Source of the DNA: DAOUKH01 sp964291475 | Lineage (GTDB): Bacteria > Chloroflexota > Dehalococcoidia > SHYB01 | Direction of reading: 5' to 3' | Assembly (NCBI GenBank): GCA_964291475.2 | Contig: OZ220079.1 | Location: 103,402 to 167,401 of the forward strand | Length of the DNA: 64,000 nucleotides | Shown: one piece after another, positions 16,540-24,787 of the stretch | Layout of the letters: every line of letters starts with the position of its first letter | Numbering within the stretch: position 1 is the stretch's first letter | Translations under genes and position numbers: made by a program | Notes under the pieces: model-generated | The model's input: only the letters and a program-made list of their open reading frames with translations | Told to the model about the DNA's origin: nothing | Database searches by the model: none

Positions 16540-17048
16540 CTCCCTCCCCTGCGCGGGGGGGCGCGGCCCGCGTACACCTCGGCCTGGGGTCGAACCTCGG
16601 CGACCGCGCGCGCAACATCGAGCGCGCCGTCGAGTTGCTCGGCGAGCATATGGAAGTCGAGCGCGTCTCGAACCTCTACGAGACGCCGCCGATGTACGAG
16701 GAGCGCCAACCATCCTTCCTCAACGCCGTCTGCCGCTGCGCGTCGCCGCCGGCCCCCCGCGACCTGCTGCGCTTCACTCAGGAAATCGAGGCCGCCCTGG
16801 GGCGCGTGCCCGGACCCAAGAACAGTCCACGTTCGCTCGACATCGACATCCTCCTCTACGGCTCCCTCACCCTAAACGAGTCGGACCTCGTCATTCCCCA
16901 CCCCGGCATCGCCGAGCGCCCCTTCGTCCTCGTCCCCCTAGCCGAAATCGGCCCGGAAGTCGTCCACCCGATCACCCGCAAGACCGCCGCGGCAATGCTC
17001 GCCGAACTCGCCCCGGAGCCCGGCGCCGCCGTCCTCTTCGAGGGCTAG
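16536..17048 (+). CDS. folK: 2-amino-4-hydroxy-6-hydroxymethyldihydropteridine pyrophosphokinase
   Basis: HPPK of 170 residues, which makes the pterin diphosphate used by FolP. It has LGLGSNLGDRARNIERAVEL at the N-terminus, the catalytic-loop region NAVCRC, and GPKNSPRSLDIDILLYG, where the paired Asp bind Mg-ATP, near 100. The C-terminal IPHPGIAERPFVLVPLAEI is also typical. The ATG at 16536 overlaps the folP stop by four bases. No folB is adjacent. Confidence 0.95.
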   Translation: MTPSPARGGAARVHLGLGSNLGDRARNIERAVELLGEHMEVERVSNLYETPPMYEERQPSFLNAVCRCASPPAPRDLLRFTQEIEAALGRVPGPKNSPRSLDIDILLYGSLTLNESDLVIPHPGIAERPFVLVPLAEIGPEVVHPITRKTAAAMLAELAPEPGAAVLFEG

Positions 17049-17060
17049 ACGCCGGCCGCA

Positions 17061-17207
17061 GGGGCGGCGGGTTTCGATGGCGGTTGGTGGTGATCAGGGA
17101 GTGGGCGACCACAAGAGTCGCCCCTACAGGGGAGGGGGCGGCGGGGTTTCGATGGCGATTGGTGGTGATCAGGGCGTGGGCGACCACAAGGGTCGCCCCT
17201 ACAGGGA
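17061..17207 (+). repeat. Family C repeat, two tandem units of about 74 bases
   Basis: Units 17061-17133 and 17135-17207 share GGGGCGGCGGGTTTCGATGG, then CGGTTGGTGGTGATCAGGG, then the hairpin GGGCGACCACAAGGGTCGCC followed by CCTACAGGG. The two differ at a few positions. They lie in the folK-ilvA gap. A related copy is at 24561-24630, and the GGTTGGTGGTGATCAG head recurs beside the family B repeats. Confidence 0.8.
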
Positions 17208-17295
17208 TGATCCCCTGCTGCCGTCGCGGCCGGCGTGCGCCGGCGGGGCGCGCGAACTTGGTTGCAAGTTGTACATTGGAAGCCGGAGACGAAAG

Positions 17296-18558
17296 ATGAA
17301 GCCGTCCGTAACGTTGGAGGACGTGCGCCGGGCCCGGAGTGCGATCGCGCATCTGGCGCTCAGGACGCCCATGCTGCCGGCGCACTCGCTCAGCGAGCTC
17401 GCGGGATGCGAGCTGCTCCTCAAGGCCGAGTGCCTACAGCGGGCGGGCTCGTTCAAGGTCCGCGGCGCCGCCAACAGGATCGCCGCCCTGACGCCGGAGG
17501 AGAAGGCGAGGGGCGTCATCGCCGCCAGCGCCGGCAACCACGCTCAGGGCGTCGCCCTGGCGGCAGGCAATCTGGGCATCCCCTGCACCATCGTGATGCC
17601 CGCCGGGGCCTCCATCCCCAAAGTGGAGGCCACCCGCGGCTACGGCGCGGCGGTGCTCCTCGAGGGCGACAGCTTCGACCAAGCCCAGAAACACGCCCGG
17701 CGCATCATGGGCGAGAGCGCCATGACTTTCATCCCCGCCTTCGACGACCCGGCGATCATCGCGGGACAGGGCACCATCGGCCTGGAGATGCTCGAACAAG
17801 GGGAAGACCTCGACGCGGTCGTCGTGCCGGTGGGCGGGGGCGGCCTGATATCGGGCATCGGGCTCGCGATAAAGGAGACGTTGCCCGGCATTACCGTGAT
17901 CGGCGTGCAGGCCGCCGCGGCCAGCGCGGTCGTCGATTCCTACAAGGCCGACCGGCGCCTCACCGTGAAGGGGTCGGCCACGGTGGCCGATGGCATCGCG
18001 GTGGGTACGCCGGGGAAGCTCACCCTGCCCCTCGTCTCCCGCTACGTCGACGAGATGGTGACCGTCGAGGAAGAGGAGATCACGCAGGCGATGATGCTGC
18101 TCCTGGAGCGCGGCAAGCTCCTCGTGGAGGGGGCCGGCGCCGTCGGTCTCGCCGCGGTGCTGGGCGGCAGGGTCCAGGTAGCCGGCAAGCGGGTGGCGGT
18201 GGTGTTGAGCGGCGGCAACGTCGACGCCAACCTGATCGCGCGCGTCGTCGAGCACGGGCTCGCCCACGCGGGCCGCTACCTCGTCCTCCGCTTCCTCCTG
18301 GACGACAGCCCCGGCCGCCTGAGCCGGCTGCTCAACATCGTCTCCGGCGCCGAGGTGAACGTGCTCGACATCGGCCATCTCCGGCATTCCCCCTCGGTCC
18401 ACCTGGGGCAGGTCGAAATCCAGCTCACGCTGGAGACGAGGAACGCCGAGCATACCGAAGAAGTCCAACAACGCCTCCGCGACGCCGGCTACACGCCCTA
18501 CGCGATAGCGCCGGTCGACGCCCCCGCCCCGTCCTTGGAGGACAAGCCGGCACCGTAG
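17296..18558 (+). CDS. ilvA: Threonine ammonia-lyase (threonine dehydratase)
   Basis: PLP fold-type II enzyme with C-terminal ACT domain, 420 residues, converting threonine to 2-oxobutanoate. The Schiff-base Lys is in LQRAGSFKVRGAANR (near 53); SAGNHAQGVA and the phosphate loop VGGGGLISGI follow. The ACT domain is about 335-410 (RFLLDDSPGRLSRLLNIVSG). One ACT domain rather than the two-part IlvA regulatory region suggests the catabolic or short biosynthetic form. ATG at 17296, with GGAG nine bases upstream and TACATT at about 17270 as a possible -10. Confidence 0.9.
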   Translation: MKPSVTLEDVRRARSAIAHLALRTPMLPAHSLSELAGCELLLKAECLQRAGSFKVRGAANRIAALTPEEKARGVIAASAGNHAQGVALAAGNLGIPCTIVMPAGASIPKVEATRGYGAAVLLEGDSFDQAQKHARRIMGESAMTFIPAFDDPAIIAGQGTIGLEMLEQGEDLDAVVVPVGGGGLISGIGLAIKETLPGITVIGVQAAAASAVVDSYKADRRLTVKGSATVADGIAVGTPGKLTLPLVSRYVDEMVTVEEEEITQAMMLLLERGKLLVEGAGAVGLAAVLGGRVQVAGKRVAVVLSGGNVDANLIARVVEHGLAHAGRYLVLRFLLDDSPGRLSRLLNIVSGAEVNVLDIGHLRHSPSVHLGQVEIQLTLETRNAEHTEEVQQRLRDAGYTPYAIAPVDAPAPSLEDKPAP

Positions 18559-18609
18559 GGCCGCCGGCCGACAAGCTTTCGAAGAGGCGGTCCAGGCGCG
18601 GCGCGGGGG

Positions 18610-18615
18610 TATACT
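18610..18615 (+). promoter_or_regulatory. -10 box for the toxin-antitoxin pair
   Basis: TATACT about 57 bases upstream of the antitoxin ATG. AAGGAAG follows in the leader. No operator repeat is obvious. Confidence 0.4.
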
Positions 18616-18671
18616 AAGCGGCAGTAACGAACTGCGTTCAGCCCCGGCAAAAAGGAAGATCGAGGTGACGC

Positions 18672-18911
18672 ATGGCGAACTGGGAAGCGTGCTCGGCGGT
18701 CGAAAGCGTACCCGGCAGGCTCAGCGGCGCCTGGGTGTTCACCGGGACCAGGGTGCCCGTATCCGCCTTGTTCGGCAACCTCGCGGCGGGAGCCACGGTG
18801 CAGGACTTTCTCGACTGGTTCCCGGGAGTGGAGGAATGGCAGGTTACGGCAGTGTTGGAACACGAGGTCGAGAGCCTAGACGCGAAAGTCGACATTGAAA
18901 GTCCTGTTTGA
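18672..18911 (+). CDS. DUF433 antitoxin-like protein
   Basis: Protein of 79 residues with the DUF433 layout: PGRLSGAWVFTGTRVPVSALFGNLAAGATVQDFLDWFPGV, which is a winged-helix DNA-binding core. DUF433 proteins are commonly the antitoxin partner of DUF5615 PIN-like toxins. It overlaps the next gene by 17 bases, as is usual for toxin-antitoxin operons. Lower GC than its neighbours suggests acquisition. It would both neutralise the toxin and repress the operon, by analogy. Confidence 0.8.
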   Translation: MANWEACSAVESVPGRLSGAWVFTGTRVPVSALFGNLAAGATVQDFLDWFPGVEEWQVTAVLEHEVESLDAKVDIESPV

Positions 18912-19212
18912 CCACGGGCCCCCCGCGCCGCTCCGCGGTTACATTCCAGAACATGCCGTCGATACGGCTGCCGAGAAGGGCTGGTCGGAACTAGGCAACG
19001 GGGACCTTCTGGACCATGCCGAAAGAGAAGACTACGAGCTATTAATCACCACCGACCAGAGCATGAGGTACCAGCAGGACCTTAGCCGCAGGTCAATGGC
19101 CATCATCGTCCTGTGTTCTAACCGGTGGCCCGATGTCCGACTGCGAATGGAAGACATCCGCACCGCCATTAACGGGATACAGCCCGGCGAACTGAAGGAA
19201 GTCCCCATTTAG
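18895..19212 (+). CDS. DUF5615 PIN-like toxin
   Basis: Protein of 105 residues beginning MKVLFDHGPPAPLRGYIPEH, with the early acidic residue and the later YELLITTDQSMRYQQDL of DUF5615 (Mut7-C/PIN-like) nucleases. Two or three conserved acidic residues, including the Asp of TTDQ, should bind Mg. The start is TTG at 18895 inside the antitoxin gene, so translation is coupled. Predicted to be an RNase toxin; activity and target are unproven. Confidence 0.78.
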   Translation: MKVLFDHGPPAPLRGYIPEHAVDTAAEKGWSELGNGDLLDHAEREDYELLITTDQSMRYQQDLSRRSMAIIVLCSNRWPDVRLRMEDIRTAINGIQPGELKEVPI

Positions 19213-19241
19213 ACGGGGGATGGAGCGGGCGGGGGAGCCCT

Positions 19242-19427
19242 CTACTCCGGCGGCAGGTCGGGGGGCAGGAGGTTGGCAACGCCGTCGTCGATGCGGTAGG
19301 TCAGGCCGCTGTCGGGGCTGTGCAGCGTGCCCGCGACGACCTCGCCGCCGTGCTCCACCTCGACGGTGAGGACGAGCCTGCCCTTGCTCACCGGACAGAC
19401 CAGTATCTCGGCGAGGTCCTTGCGCAC
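19242..19427 (-). CDS. Trm112-like small zinc-ribbon protein
   Basis: Protein of 61 residues: VRKDLAEILVCPVSKGRLVL, then YRIDDGVANLLPPDL, the usual Trm112/UPF0434 pattern. Only one Cys (in CPVSK) remains where relatives often have CPxCK, so metal binding is probably lost. Eukaryotic and archaeal Trm112 activates methyltransferases; the bacterial role is less clear. GTG at 19427 uses the GAGGGG that overlaps the stop of the upstream HpaB-like gene. Confidence 0.75.
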   Translation of the reverse strand: MRKDLAEILVCPVSKGRLVLTVEVEHGGEVVAGTLHSPDSGLTYRIDDGVANLLPPDLPPE

Positions 19428-19434
19428 GGGCCCC

Positions 19435-20877
19435 TCAGCGGATCCCCGCGACTTTGAGTGCGTACTGGACGGCGGTCTTGGCGTCGTAGGCGCGGTAGAT
19501 CGCCAGCTTCTCCGCCTCCAGCGACCCCTCGGCATGGATCGCCAGCACGGTGTGGTAGCCGCCGAACTCGCCGGTGGTGAGCTCGGCGATCATGTGGATC
19601 GCCTTCAGGCGGTCCTCCGCCGAGACACCGGCGCGGCCGCCGAGGTAGCGCTCGACGTAGGCGCGCGTCTCGGGGCTCTCCAGGTCCTCTTTCCCAGGCG
19701 CGGTGACGAGCAGCCCGCCGGTGATGTCCTGGACGTGCTGCAGGGCCTCGTGGTAGCCGTGGGCGAAGTGCCATTTCGCCACGTTGGAGTACAGCCGGTT
19801 GGGGACGGCCTGCTCCGGGACGATTTCGTCGCAGTGGTAGGCCGCCATCCGCAGCAGCCCTTTGACCCCCTGCGCGTAGGCTCCCAGCCAGGTGAGCTTG
19901 TCCCGCACGTGGCCCGCCCGCGCGATGCCGTTGTAGTCGGACATGAGGATGGCGGAGCCGACGAGCAAGTCGAGCAGGGGCTGCTTGTACGAGACGGCGG
20001 TGAAGCGGTGGTAGTCCACGAACCGCAGCGCCAGCGGGCCGGCGTACTGGTGCTCGCCGGCGAGGAAGACCCGTTCCCAGGGGACGAAGACGTCGTCGAA
20101 GACGGTGAGGGTCTCCAGCATCCGGTGCTTCGACCCCATGGGGAACTGGAACTCGTCGTCGTGGTCGCCGGTGTAGACGGCGGTGATCAGCTTCAGCCCG
20201 GGGGTGTTCATGGGGATGGCGAAGGAGACGGCGTAGTCGGCGTCAGGCTCGTCGAGGTTGCGCGTGGGGAGGACGATCAGCTCGTTGCTGTTGACGGAGA
20301 CCGAGGTGTGGACCTTGGCGCCGCGGACGACGATGCCGTCGCTGCGGCGCTCGACGATGTGGACGTAGTGGTCGGGGTGCTCCTGCTCCGAGGGGCGCTT
20401 GCTGCGGTCGCCCTTGCTGTCGGTCTGGGCGACGGCGACGGCGAGGTCGTTGCGGGAGCAGTGCTGGTAGAACGCCTTGACCCGCTCCGAGTACTCGGTG
20501 CCGAGGGCGTCGTCCATCTCGGCGGCGACGTTGCGGAGGGCGAAGAGCGCGTCGGTGCCGATCTCCTTGATGAGGGTGACCATCGTGTTGCCGGTGCGGG
20601 TGGCGAGGTCGATGAGGTCGGAGCGCTTGACGAGGTCGTCGGGCGACTGGGGGACGTGGAACATGCGGCTGATCGGTTCGCCGTTGTCGGCGTCGGCGGC
20701 GACCGCGAGGTCGGCGTGCTCCGGGTCCTCGGCGAGGTCGAAGTCGATGGCGGCGTGCTCGACGGCGACCTTCATCAGCGGGTGCGTGGTGACGTCGTCG
20801 ACTCGTTGGCCGCGGTAGTAGACGGTGCGCCCGTCCCGCAGGCTCTCGATATACTGGGCAGCCGTTCTAAGGGCCAT
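19435..20877 (-). CDS. HpaB-fold flavin-dependent monooxygenase-like protein
   Basis: Member of the 4-hydroxyphenylacetate 3-monooxygenase / 4-hydroxybutyryl-CoA dehydratase superfamily, 480 residues. It has TDSKGDRSKRPSEQ, VVRGAKVHTS, PMGSKHRMLETLTVFDDVFVPWERVF, VDYHRFTAVSY and AKWHFAHGYHEALQHVQDITGG. In the dehydratase, three Cys and one His bind a 4Fe-4S cluster. Here the Cys positions read E and A/L (EIGTDAL) and Tyr (YHRFTAVSY); only His remains. So a flavin oxygenase or unknown reaction fits better. ATG at 20877 has GGAGAAA upstream and TATGAT as a -10 about 35 bases before. Confidence 0.85.
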   Translation of the reverse strand: MALRTAAQYIESLRDGRTVYYRGQRVDDVTTHPLMKVAVEHAAIDFDLAEDPEHADLAVAADADNGEPISRMFHVPQSPDDLVKRSDLIDLATRTGNTMVTLIKEIGTDALFALRNVAAEMDDALGTEYSERVKAFYQHCSRNDLAVAVAQTDSKGDRSKRPSEQEHPDHYVHIVERRSDGIVVRGAKVHTSVSVNSNELIVLPTRNLDEPDADYAVSFAIPMNTPGLKLITAVYTGDHDDEFQFPMGSKHRMLETLTVFDDVFVPWERVFLAGEHQYAGPLALRFVDYHRFTAVSYKQPLLDLLVGSAILMSDYNGIARAGHVRDKLTWLGAYAQGVKGLLRMAAYHCDEIVPEQAVPNRLYSNVAKWHFAHGYHEALQHVQDITGGLLVTAPGKEDLESPETRAYVERYLGGRAGVSAEDRLKAIHMIAELTTGEFGGYHTVLAIHAEGSLEAEKLAIYRAYDAKTAVQYALKVAGIR

Positions 20878-20978
20878 CGTTGTTTCTCCGTAGGGTCTAC
20901 TCGAAGCGCGGCTATCATACCAAGGACGCCGGAAGGCCGGTCGAAGGCGCAGCGCCGGCACCGGCGAGGAGGCGGCGG

Positions 20979-21881
20979 ATGATTTCGGGGGAGAAGATTC
21001 TGGTCACCGGCGGGGCGGGGCGCGTCGCCTTTCCCATCGCCCGCGAGCTGGCCAAGCGCAACGAGGTCTGGGCCATGGCCCGCTTCTCGAACCCCGCCGA
21101 CGCGGAGCGGCTCGAGACGCACGGCATCACGCCGATGAAGCGCGACCTAGCGGAGAGCTTCGACGGCGTGCCCGAAGACTTCACCTACGTCTGGCACGCG
21201 GGGGCGCTGGTCGGGGAGGAGGCCGAGCGCGACTGGCGGTACACCTTCGAGGTCAACGCGCAGGCCACGGGCCGGCTCATGAAACACTGCCGCGGGGTGA
21301 AGGGCTTCCTCCACTGCTCCACCGGCTCGCAATACCACTACCAGGGGCACCGGCCGCTCAAGGAGTCCGACCCGCCCGGTATCCATACGCATATCTACAG
21401 CCTCTCCAAGATCGCCGCCGAGGCCGTCGTTCTCTACGCCTCCCGCGAGTGGGACATCCCCACCACGATGATCCGCATCTGCTCCGCCTACGGCCCCGAG
21501 GGCGGCGCTCCCGTCAGCCGGCTCGATGCCCTCGTCGAGGGCCGCCCCATCCGGCTCCATCCCGATAAGCCGAACTACTTCAATCCCATCCACGAGGACG
21601 ACCAAGTCGAGCTCGGCATCAAGGCCCTCGAGCTGGCGAGCACGCCGCCGCTCATCGTCAACTGGGCCGGCAGCGAGACCACAACCGCCGAGGAGTACTG
21701 CGCCTACATGGGCGGGCTCATCGGCAAGGAGCCGATCATCGAGTACACCGAGGAGGCCTACACGCCCCTCTGGCCCGACGTGACCTACATGCACGAGGTC
21801 CTGGGCCGCACCAAGGTGCACTGGAAGGACGGCCTCCGCCGTGTCATCGAGGTGCGGTACCCGGAACTGCTCAAGGGTTGA
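20979..21881 (+). CDS. NAD-dependent epimerase/dehydratase family protein
   Basis: Extended SDR of 300 residues. Rossmann motif ILVTGGAGRVAFPIARELA at the N-terminus; GFLHCSTGSQYHYQGH and HIYSLSKIAAEAVVL supply the Ser and the YxxxK pair (about 140-150). The likely substrate is a nucleotide sugar or other hydroxy compound, but no sugar-biosynthesis genes are near. ATG at 20979 has GAGGAGG seven bases upstream. It is divergent from the HpaB-like gene, converges on sbcD, and is separated from the latter by repeat A4. Confidence 0.82.
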   Translation: MISGEKILVTGGAGRVAFPIARELAKRNEVWAMARFSNPADAERLETHGITPMKRDLAESFDGVPEDFTYVWHAGALVGEEAERDWRYTFEVNAQATGRLMKHCRGVKGFLHCSTGSQYHYQGHRPLKESDPPGIHTHIYSLSKIAAEAVVLYASREWDIPTTMIRICSAYGPEGGAPVSRLDALVEGRPIRLHPDKPNYFNPIHEDDQVELGIKALELASTPPLIVNWAGSETTTAEEYCAYMGGLIGKEPIIEYTEEAYTPLWPDVTYMHEVLGRTKVHWKDGLRRVIEVRYPELLKG

Positions 21882-21929
21882 GAGGTCAAGCGGCAGAGCG
21901 GCGCCCAAGGGCGCCCGCGCGCCTGCGGT

Positions 21930-21971
21930 GCGCGTCCTCTCTCAATCTCCCCCATAGGGGGAGAGGCTTAA
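21930..21971. repeat. Family A palindromic repeat A4
   Basis: CCTCTCTCAATCTCCCCCAT then AGGGGGAGAGGCTTAA. The terminal TTAA contains the complement of the sbcD TAA stop (21968-21970), so the repeat edge is fused to the gene end. Confidence 0.8.
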
Positions 21972-23278
21972 TCCCGCTCTTCGTCGTGGGCTTCCATGAG
22001 GCGGCGGGCGTAGGCGGTGAGCTTTTCGGCGCGCTCCTTAGGCGTTTCGCGGGTCTGGAGGTAGAGCTCGAGGACTTGGGTTGGCGTGCGGCCTTCCAGC
22101 GACACCGCACCGAGGCGGGTGCGCTGCTCACGCTCGACCTCCCGCGAGAAGGATGCGACCGTGTGCGCCCCGGCCTCCTCCAGCGCGCGGCGAATGTCGC
22201 GCTCGCGCAGCATGGCCGCCGTCGACGCCGGAGTCTTCACCCGCACGCGCACGATCGCGCCGCGGACGTGGTGCCGCCCGATGGCGCGGAGCACGGTCGC
22301 CGTCGGGTCGAGGTCGTCCTCGTCGACGGCCTGGTCGATGGTGACGAAGGAGCGCGCCTGCACCCGGCGCAGCTCGAGGCCGGTCACGCGATGTCCGAGG
22401 TCGGCAGCGGGGTCGAGGTCGAGGACGTAGAAGCCCTTGGCCTCGTGGTCCTCCTCGCCGAAGTCGACGCGCTGCAGGCTCCCCGCATACACCATCGGTA
22501 GGCCCGATGTGGACAGCTCCTGGCGGCGGTGGATGTGGCCCAACGCGACGTAGTCGACGGGCCGGCCCGCGAGGTCGCTTTGGAGCAGTACGTGGTCCTG
22601 CCCGATCATCATGGTGCACTCGGTGCCCGGCTTGGCGCTGCTGACCGAGACGTGCGCCGCCAGCACCGATGGAACGGCGGGGTCGAGCCTCTCACCCGCG
22701 TCGATCACGGCCTCGGTGAGCCGGTCTTCGAGCAGCTTCTTGAACTGCTCGTACGGCAGGCTCCGCACGTCCTCCCGCGCCAGGATCGCGCTCCGCCGTA
22801 TCCAAGGCAGCGCCAATATCTGAAGCGGCCCCGACTTCGTCTCCACGCGGTAGATGTCGAGCCGTTCCGCGGTAGTCACGTTCTCCACGCCGAGCACGTC
22901 GAAGATCTCGACGGCGCTGGCGCGGTGTGTCGTATGGGGCAGGTCGTGGTTGCCCACCAGGAGGAAGACCGGTACGCCCGCCTCGGCGAGCCGCCGCACC
23001 CGCTTGGCGAACTCGCGCTGGTGCGTCTGGCTGGGGTCGCGGTTCTTGTAGGCGTCGCCGGTGAAGAGGACGAGGTCGACGTCGTTGCCGATGGCGTAGT
23101 CGGCCAGCTCGTCGAAGGCGGCCAGGAAATCGACCAGCCGCGTGGACTGGCCGAGGTAGCGCTCACGGTTCTCGCCCGGTGCGAACCACTCCGGCAACCC
23201 CGGCAGGTCGGCCTCGACCAGGGGTCGTCCGTAGGTCTCTACACCGATGTGCAGGTCGGAGAAGTGGACGATTCGCAT
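21968..23278 (-). CDS. sbcD: DNA repair exonuclease, SbcD/Mre11-type
   Basis: Metallophosphoesterase nuclease of 436 residues. The N-terminal MRIVHFSDLHIGVETYG gives the DxH motif; LVLFTGDAYKNRD and LLVGNHDLPHT give the GD and GNHD motifs; YVALGHIHRRQ completes the site. About 150 C-terminal residues form the capping and linker region. SbcD normally works with the ATPase SbcC, but no sbcC is next to it here. ATG at 23278 begins the conserved strand; an in-frame upstream extension is unconserved. Confidence 0.88.
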   Translation of the reverse strand: MRIVHFSDLHIGVETYGRPLVEADLPGLPEWFAPGENRERYLGQSTRLVDFLAAFDELADYAIGNDVDLVLFTGDAYKNRDPSQTHQREFAKRVRRLAEAGVPVFLLVGNHDLPHTTHRASAVEIFDVLGVENVTTAERLDIYRVETKSGPLQILALPWIRRSAILAREDVRSLPYEQFKKLLEDRLTEAVIDAGERLDPAVPSVLAAHVSVSSAKPGTECTMMIGQDHVLLQSDLAGRPVDYVALGHIHRRQELSTSGLPMVYAGSLQRVDFGEEDHEAKGFYVLDLDPAADLGHRVTGLELRRVQARSFVTIDQAVDEDDLDPTATVLRAIGRHHVRGAIVRVRVKTPASTAAMLRERDIRRALEEAGAHTVASFSREVEREQRTRLGAVSLEGRTPTQVLELYLQTRETPKERAEKLTAYARRLMEAHDEERD

Positions 23279-23300
23279 GGACAGTCCGAGATCAATCCTC

Positions 23301-24035
23301 TTAGGGGCTCGCCGCGCGGCCAATCTTGGCCAGCGCGCGCCGCACACGAGATTCTAGCCCAGCCGGCGAGGGCGGGTGGGCGGCATCCCATACCGCCGCA
23401 AGGGAGTAGAGCTTGATCCACAGGACGAGATACATCGCGCCGTAGAGGTAGCCGCCGATCACGTCGCTGGCCCAGTGCCGTCCATGGTTAATCAGCCAGA
23501 CCCCCTGCAGCAGGATCCAGAAGATGAGCACGGCGGCCGCGGCCCGCCGCAGGCGGCCCGGCGCGCCGACCTTCGCCAGCAGATAGGCGATGAAGCCGTA
23601 GAACAGCATGGCGTGTACCGCCGTCCCGCTCGGGTAGCTGGCCCCCTGCGGCCCGCCCTCGACGCGCACCAGCTCGACGCCGGGCCGGGGACGGTCAATC
23701 AGCTCGCGCAGGACGAAATTCAGCGCGTCCGGCACCAGCATCAGCGCGATGAGCGCCGCAGCCGCCCGGTGCCCGCTGAGCCAGAGCCAGACCGCCGCCA
23801 CGGCCATCGTCACGCCCGCCAGGCCGCGCGCGCCGACCCAGAAAAGGACGCCGCTCAGCGGGCCGACGTCGACCCGCTGCAGGAACTCGCTGATGGGAAG
23901 GTCGTAGACCCACCGGTCGGCGGTGAAGCCGTGGTAGGTGGAGTAGGCGGTCAGGCCGAGGATCGCCGCCACGCCCGCCCCGTCGAGCGCCCGGCGGCGA
24001 AGCCTTGTGGAGACGTGGGGCGCCGCGTCGTCCAT
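23301..24035 (-). CDS. PAP2-family membrane phosphatase
   Basis: Integral membrane lipid-phosphatase-like protein, 244 residues, with about six hydrophobic segments. The three PAP2 motifs are visible: RELIDRPRP (KX6RP-like, near 113), YPSGTAVH (PSGH-like, near 133) and GRHWASDVIGGY (near 184). It probably dephosphorylates a lipid phosphate such as undecaprenyl diphosphate or phosphatidate at the outer face. It follows the SnoaL gene by ten bases. Confidence 0.88.
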   Translation of the reverse strand: MDDAAPHVSTRLRRRALDGAGVAAILGLTAYSTYHGFTADRWVYDLPISEFLQRVDVGPLSGVLFWVGARGLAGVTMAVAAVWLWLSGHRAAAALIALMLVPDALNFVLRELIDRPRPGVELVRVEGGPQGASYPSGTAVHAMLFYGFIAYLLAKVGAPGRLRRAAAAVLIFWILLQGVWLINHGRHWASDVIGGYLYGAMYLVLWIKLYSLAAVWDAAHPPSPAGLESRVRRALAKIGRAASP

Positions 24036-24045
24036 CGGGGCGGCG

Positions 24046-24429
24046 CTAGTTCGGCTGGCTTCTCTGCCGGTAGACCTGGTCCGGGGTGCGGCCGAGGTCG
24101 ATGATCTCGTTGATCTTGTCGTTTTCCAGCCGGTAAGTCTGCTCGTATTCGATTCGGCGAGTCGCGTGGCGCGGGCTCACCAGCACCGAGATCAGACCGC
24201 CCCGGGGCCCCACAATCGCGACCCGGGACCGCTCATCTACCATCCTCTGGACCAAGTCGAGCGCAGCCGCCCGGCCATGGCGCTCGCCCTCCTGCGTCCG
24301 CACGACGACGTGCTCATCGAGCATCGCCTCGACGGCGCTCCAGTCCCGCGTGGCGCGGGCCTCGCGCGCCCGCTGGTGGAACGCCTCGAGGATCGCCATC
24401 TCTCTGGTCTCGGGGGCGAAACGCTGCAT
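24046..24429 (-). CDS. SnoaL/NTF2-like domain protein
   Basis: Protein of 127 residues with the NTF2-like cone fold: an N-terminal helix pair (AILEAFHQRAREARATRDWSAVEAMLDEHVVVRT), HGRAAALDLVQRMV, then beta strands to YRLENDKINEIIDLG. This fold serves as isomerase, cyclase or simple ligand-binding domain; no specific role can be given. TATACT on the minus strand near 24484 is the likely -10. Confidence 0.75.
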   Translation of the reverse strand: MQRFAPETREMAILEAFHQRAREARATRDWSAVEAMLDEHVVVRTQEGERHGRAAALDLVQRMVDERSRVAIVGPRGGLISVLVSPRHATRRIEYEQTYRLENDKINEIIDLGRTPDQVYRQRSQPN

Positions 24430-24560
24430 AGAAGACTCGCGGAGTAAGGTGGCCGGACAGCCGGCCTGAATTGGGCGCCGTTAGTATAGCCGACGGCCCT
24501 CCGCGGCGGACAAGCCAAGGCGCCGGGACGAGGTCGAGGTGTAGTCACCGCGGAGAGGCG

Positions 24561-24785
24561 AGGGGGCGCGGTTCGATGGCCAGCGGCGGCGGATGAGGGG
24601 GCAGGCGCGTCGCGTCGCGCCCCTACAAGGGACGCCCAGCATCGACTGCGCGCGGGGGTGGATGGGCAGTGGCGGTTGGCAAAGGGCCCCTCATCTCAAT
24701 CCTCTCCCGGGGGAGAAGAGGGAAGACCTCCCCGCGCCGCGCCCCGGCCCTCTCTCAGTCTCTCCCAGAGGGAGAGAGGTTTAAG
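24561..24785. repeat. Stacked repeats C3 + B2 + A5
   Basis: C3 (24561-24630) has GGGGGCGCGGTTCGATGGC ... CGCCCCTACAAGGG. A head module GGCGGTTGGC (24671-24680) leads to B2 (24683-24728): GGGCCCCTCATCTCAATCCT, CTCCCGGGGGAGAAGAGG. A5 (24748-24785): CCCTCTCTCAGTCTCTCCCA, GAGGGAGAGAGGTTTAAG. This accounts for most of the gap between the SnoaL start and the glyQS-tail fragment. Confidence 0.8.
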
Positions 24786-24787
24786 GA

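Noticed and set aside
17061..17207. Tandem units as a CRISPR array
   Set aside because: Only two units, no distinct spacers, and no cas genes; the units are repeats over their whole length.
19435..20877. Annotation as 4-hydroxybutyryl-CoA dehydratase
   Set aside because: The three cluster-binding Cys positions are not Cys, so the radical dehydratase mechanism is not supported.
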